A stretch of DNA of 64,000 bases from G025836975 sp048751585 (GTDB lineage: Bacteria; Pseudomonadota; Gammaproteobacteria; Burkholderiales; Burkholderiaceae_B), in the NCBI RefSeq assembly GCF_048751585.1, contig NZ_JAZHOB010000007.1, positions 248,001 through 312,000 on the forward strand, written 5' to 3'. Positions 63,283 through 64,000 of the stretch are shown here, one piece after another (position 1 is the first letter of the stretch; each line of letters begins with the position of its first letter). A program made the position numbers and the translations under genes. The notes under the pieces were generated by a model that made no database searches, was not told where the DNA came from, and was given only the letters and a program-made list of their open reading frames with translations.

Positions 63283-64000
63283 ATGGGTACGATTACAAAG
63301 CGAGAAACGGGCTACCTTGCCCGTGTCCGGCGCAAAGGGCACATTCTCTCCAGGACGTTCGATGGGCGACCAGAAGCAAAAATCTGGATTGGCCAGGTCG
63401 AAGCGGCGATAGACTCCGGTTATTACCGTGACGACACGCAAGCGCGGAACACAAAGTTTGGGGATTTGCTCAAGGACTACCGTGAAAAGGTCACGGTCAG
63501 GAAGAAAGGCGCGCAACGGGAAGCCTTAAAAGTCCGCCGCCTGGAACGTCAGCCTTTCGCAAAGCTCCAGTTGTCTGAGCTCAGGGCGCGACACTTCATT
63601 CAATTTCGTGATGATCGCCTTGCGTCAGGCCGTACGCCGGCGACGGTACGCGGCGACCTGGCGATTCTGTCGTCAATCATCAATCACGCCCGGAAAGAAT
63701 GGCAAATCAGTTTGCCAGAGAATCCCCTCTCCCTAGTTAAAAAGCCCAGCGTGCGTAATGCCCGCACCCGTATTCTTAAAGGGCAAGAAGAAACGTGCTT
63801 GCTCCGGGCTATCGAGCCTCGCGGCCAGGACGGCAATAAAAAACCGATCGGACCCGAGCTGCGGTGGTTGTTTATCCTTGCTGTTGAAACCGGCATGCGC
63901 CGGGGCGAACTGCTCGGCCTGGACTGGGCCGACGTGCACATTAAAGAGAGCTGGGTGACGGCCCGCGACACAAAGAACGGTGACGATCGAGACATTCCAC
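63283..64000 (+). CDS. Tyrosine-type site-specific integrase (partial, runs off the window)
   Basis: 239 codons from the ATG at 63283 (ribosome site AAGGTG), still open at the right edge. N-terminal start GTITKRETGYLARVRRKG, AP2-like/arm-binding region, then a SAM-like core-binding domain (LKVRRLERQPFAKLQLSELR, about residues 85-104, to about 160). The catalytic domain begins at about 170, with the first catalytic Arg in ETGMRRGELLGLDW. The His-x-x-Arg and Tyr motifs lie beyond the window. Position directly 3' of a tRNA indicates an integrase that uses the tRNA end as attachment site; the island extends to the right. Confidence 0.92.
   Translation, partial: MGTITKRETGYLARVRRKGHILSRTFDGRPEAKIWIGQVEAAIDSGYYRDDTQARNTKFGDLLKDYREKVTVRKKGAQREALKVRRLERQPFAKLQLSELRARHFIQFRDDRLASGRTPATVRGDLAILSSIINHARKEWQISLPENPLSLVKKPSVRNARTRILKGQEETCLLRAIEPRGQDGNKKPIGPELRWLFILAVETGMRRGELLGLDWADVHIKESWVTARDTKNGDDRDIP

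Overview
The window reads as a chromosomal segment of a GC-rich betaproteobacterium, most likely a member of the Alcaligenaceae (Bordetella/Achromobacter/Pusillimonas type). The grounds are the conserved neighbourhoods hemC-hemD-hemX-hemY, sucC-sucD, recA-recX and metE/metR, plus a DUF2889 protein and an aspartate carbamoyltransferase with an N-terminal extension. This is inference from gene content; no search was run. Almost everything from 150 to 43000 is on the minus strand, so that half of the map reads right to left.

Region 1 (150-9494) is one minus-strand operon. A branched-chain-type ABC importer (livG, livH, livM, binding protein, livF) is followed by an acyl-CoA ligase, a TetR repressor, an enoyl-CoA hydratase and a thiolase. 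Together they would import a carboxylic acid, activate it to a CoA thioester and beta-oxidise it. A TetR-type inverted repeat lies at 9475-9494, upstream of the first gene. Region 2 (9505-19003) is a compact Tad/Flp pilus operon: Flp-like prepilin, TadG-like, TadE-like, an unknown exported protein, CpaB/RcpC, secretin, an FHA-TadA fusion ATPase, TadB, TadC and a DUF192 protein. No TadZ/CpaE, TadD or prepilin peptidase gene is present in the window. Region 3 (19195-19975) is a VapBC toxin-antitoxin pair with its own promoter.

Region 4 (20016-30627) is a complete phosphonate operon, phnCDEFGHIJKLMNP (no phnO). A PhoB-box array lies upstream of phnC. Two copies of a TGTCTAGACA palindrome, the likely PhnF operator, lie before phnD and inside the start of phnF. 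Region 5 (30803-43000) is housekeeping: a tiny entericidin-type lipoprotein, an FAH-family hydrolase, pyrophosphatase, hemYXDC, a 41-residue membrane peptide, a TerC protein, sucDC, a DUF2889 protein and metE with a divergent metR and two MetR boxes.

Region 6 (44081-44863) has no credible gene. It is dominated by nested inverted repeats, including an interrupted palindrome of about 266 bp with at least five arm pairs. Region 7 (44864-54657) holds recX-recA with an SOS box embedded in the promoter, a two-component system, an MHS-type MFS transporter, a structured non-coding stretch with a strong terminator, rdgC, the extended pyrB with a palindrome at its promoter, a small membrane protein and a SecD-head-like lipoprotein. 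Region 8 (54775-62898) is the pbpC/alpha-2-macroglobulin pair. Region 9 (63067-64000) is a CAU-anticodon tRNA followed directly by AT-rich repeats and the start of a tyrosine integrase, which is the typical left edge of a genomic island or prophage continuing beyond the window.
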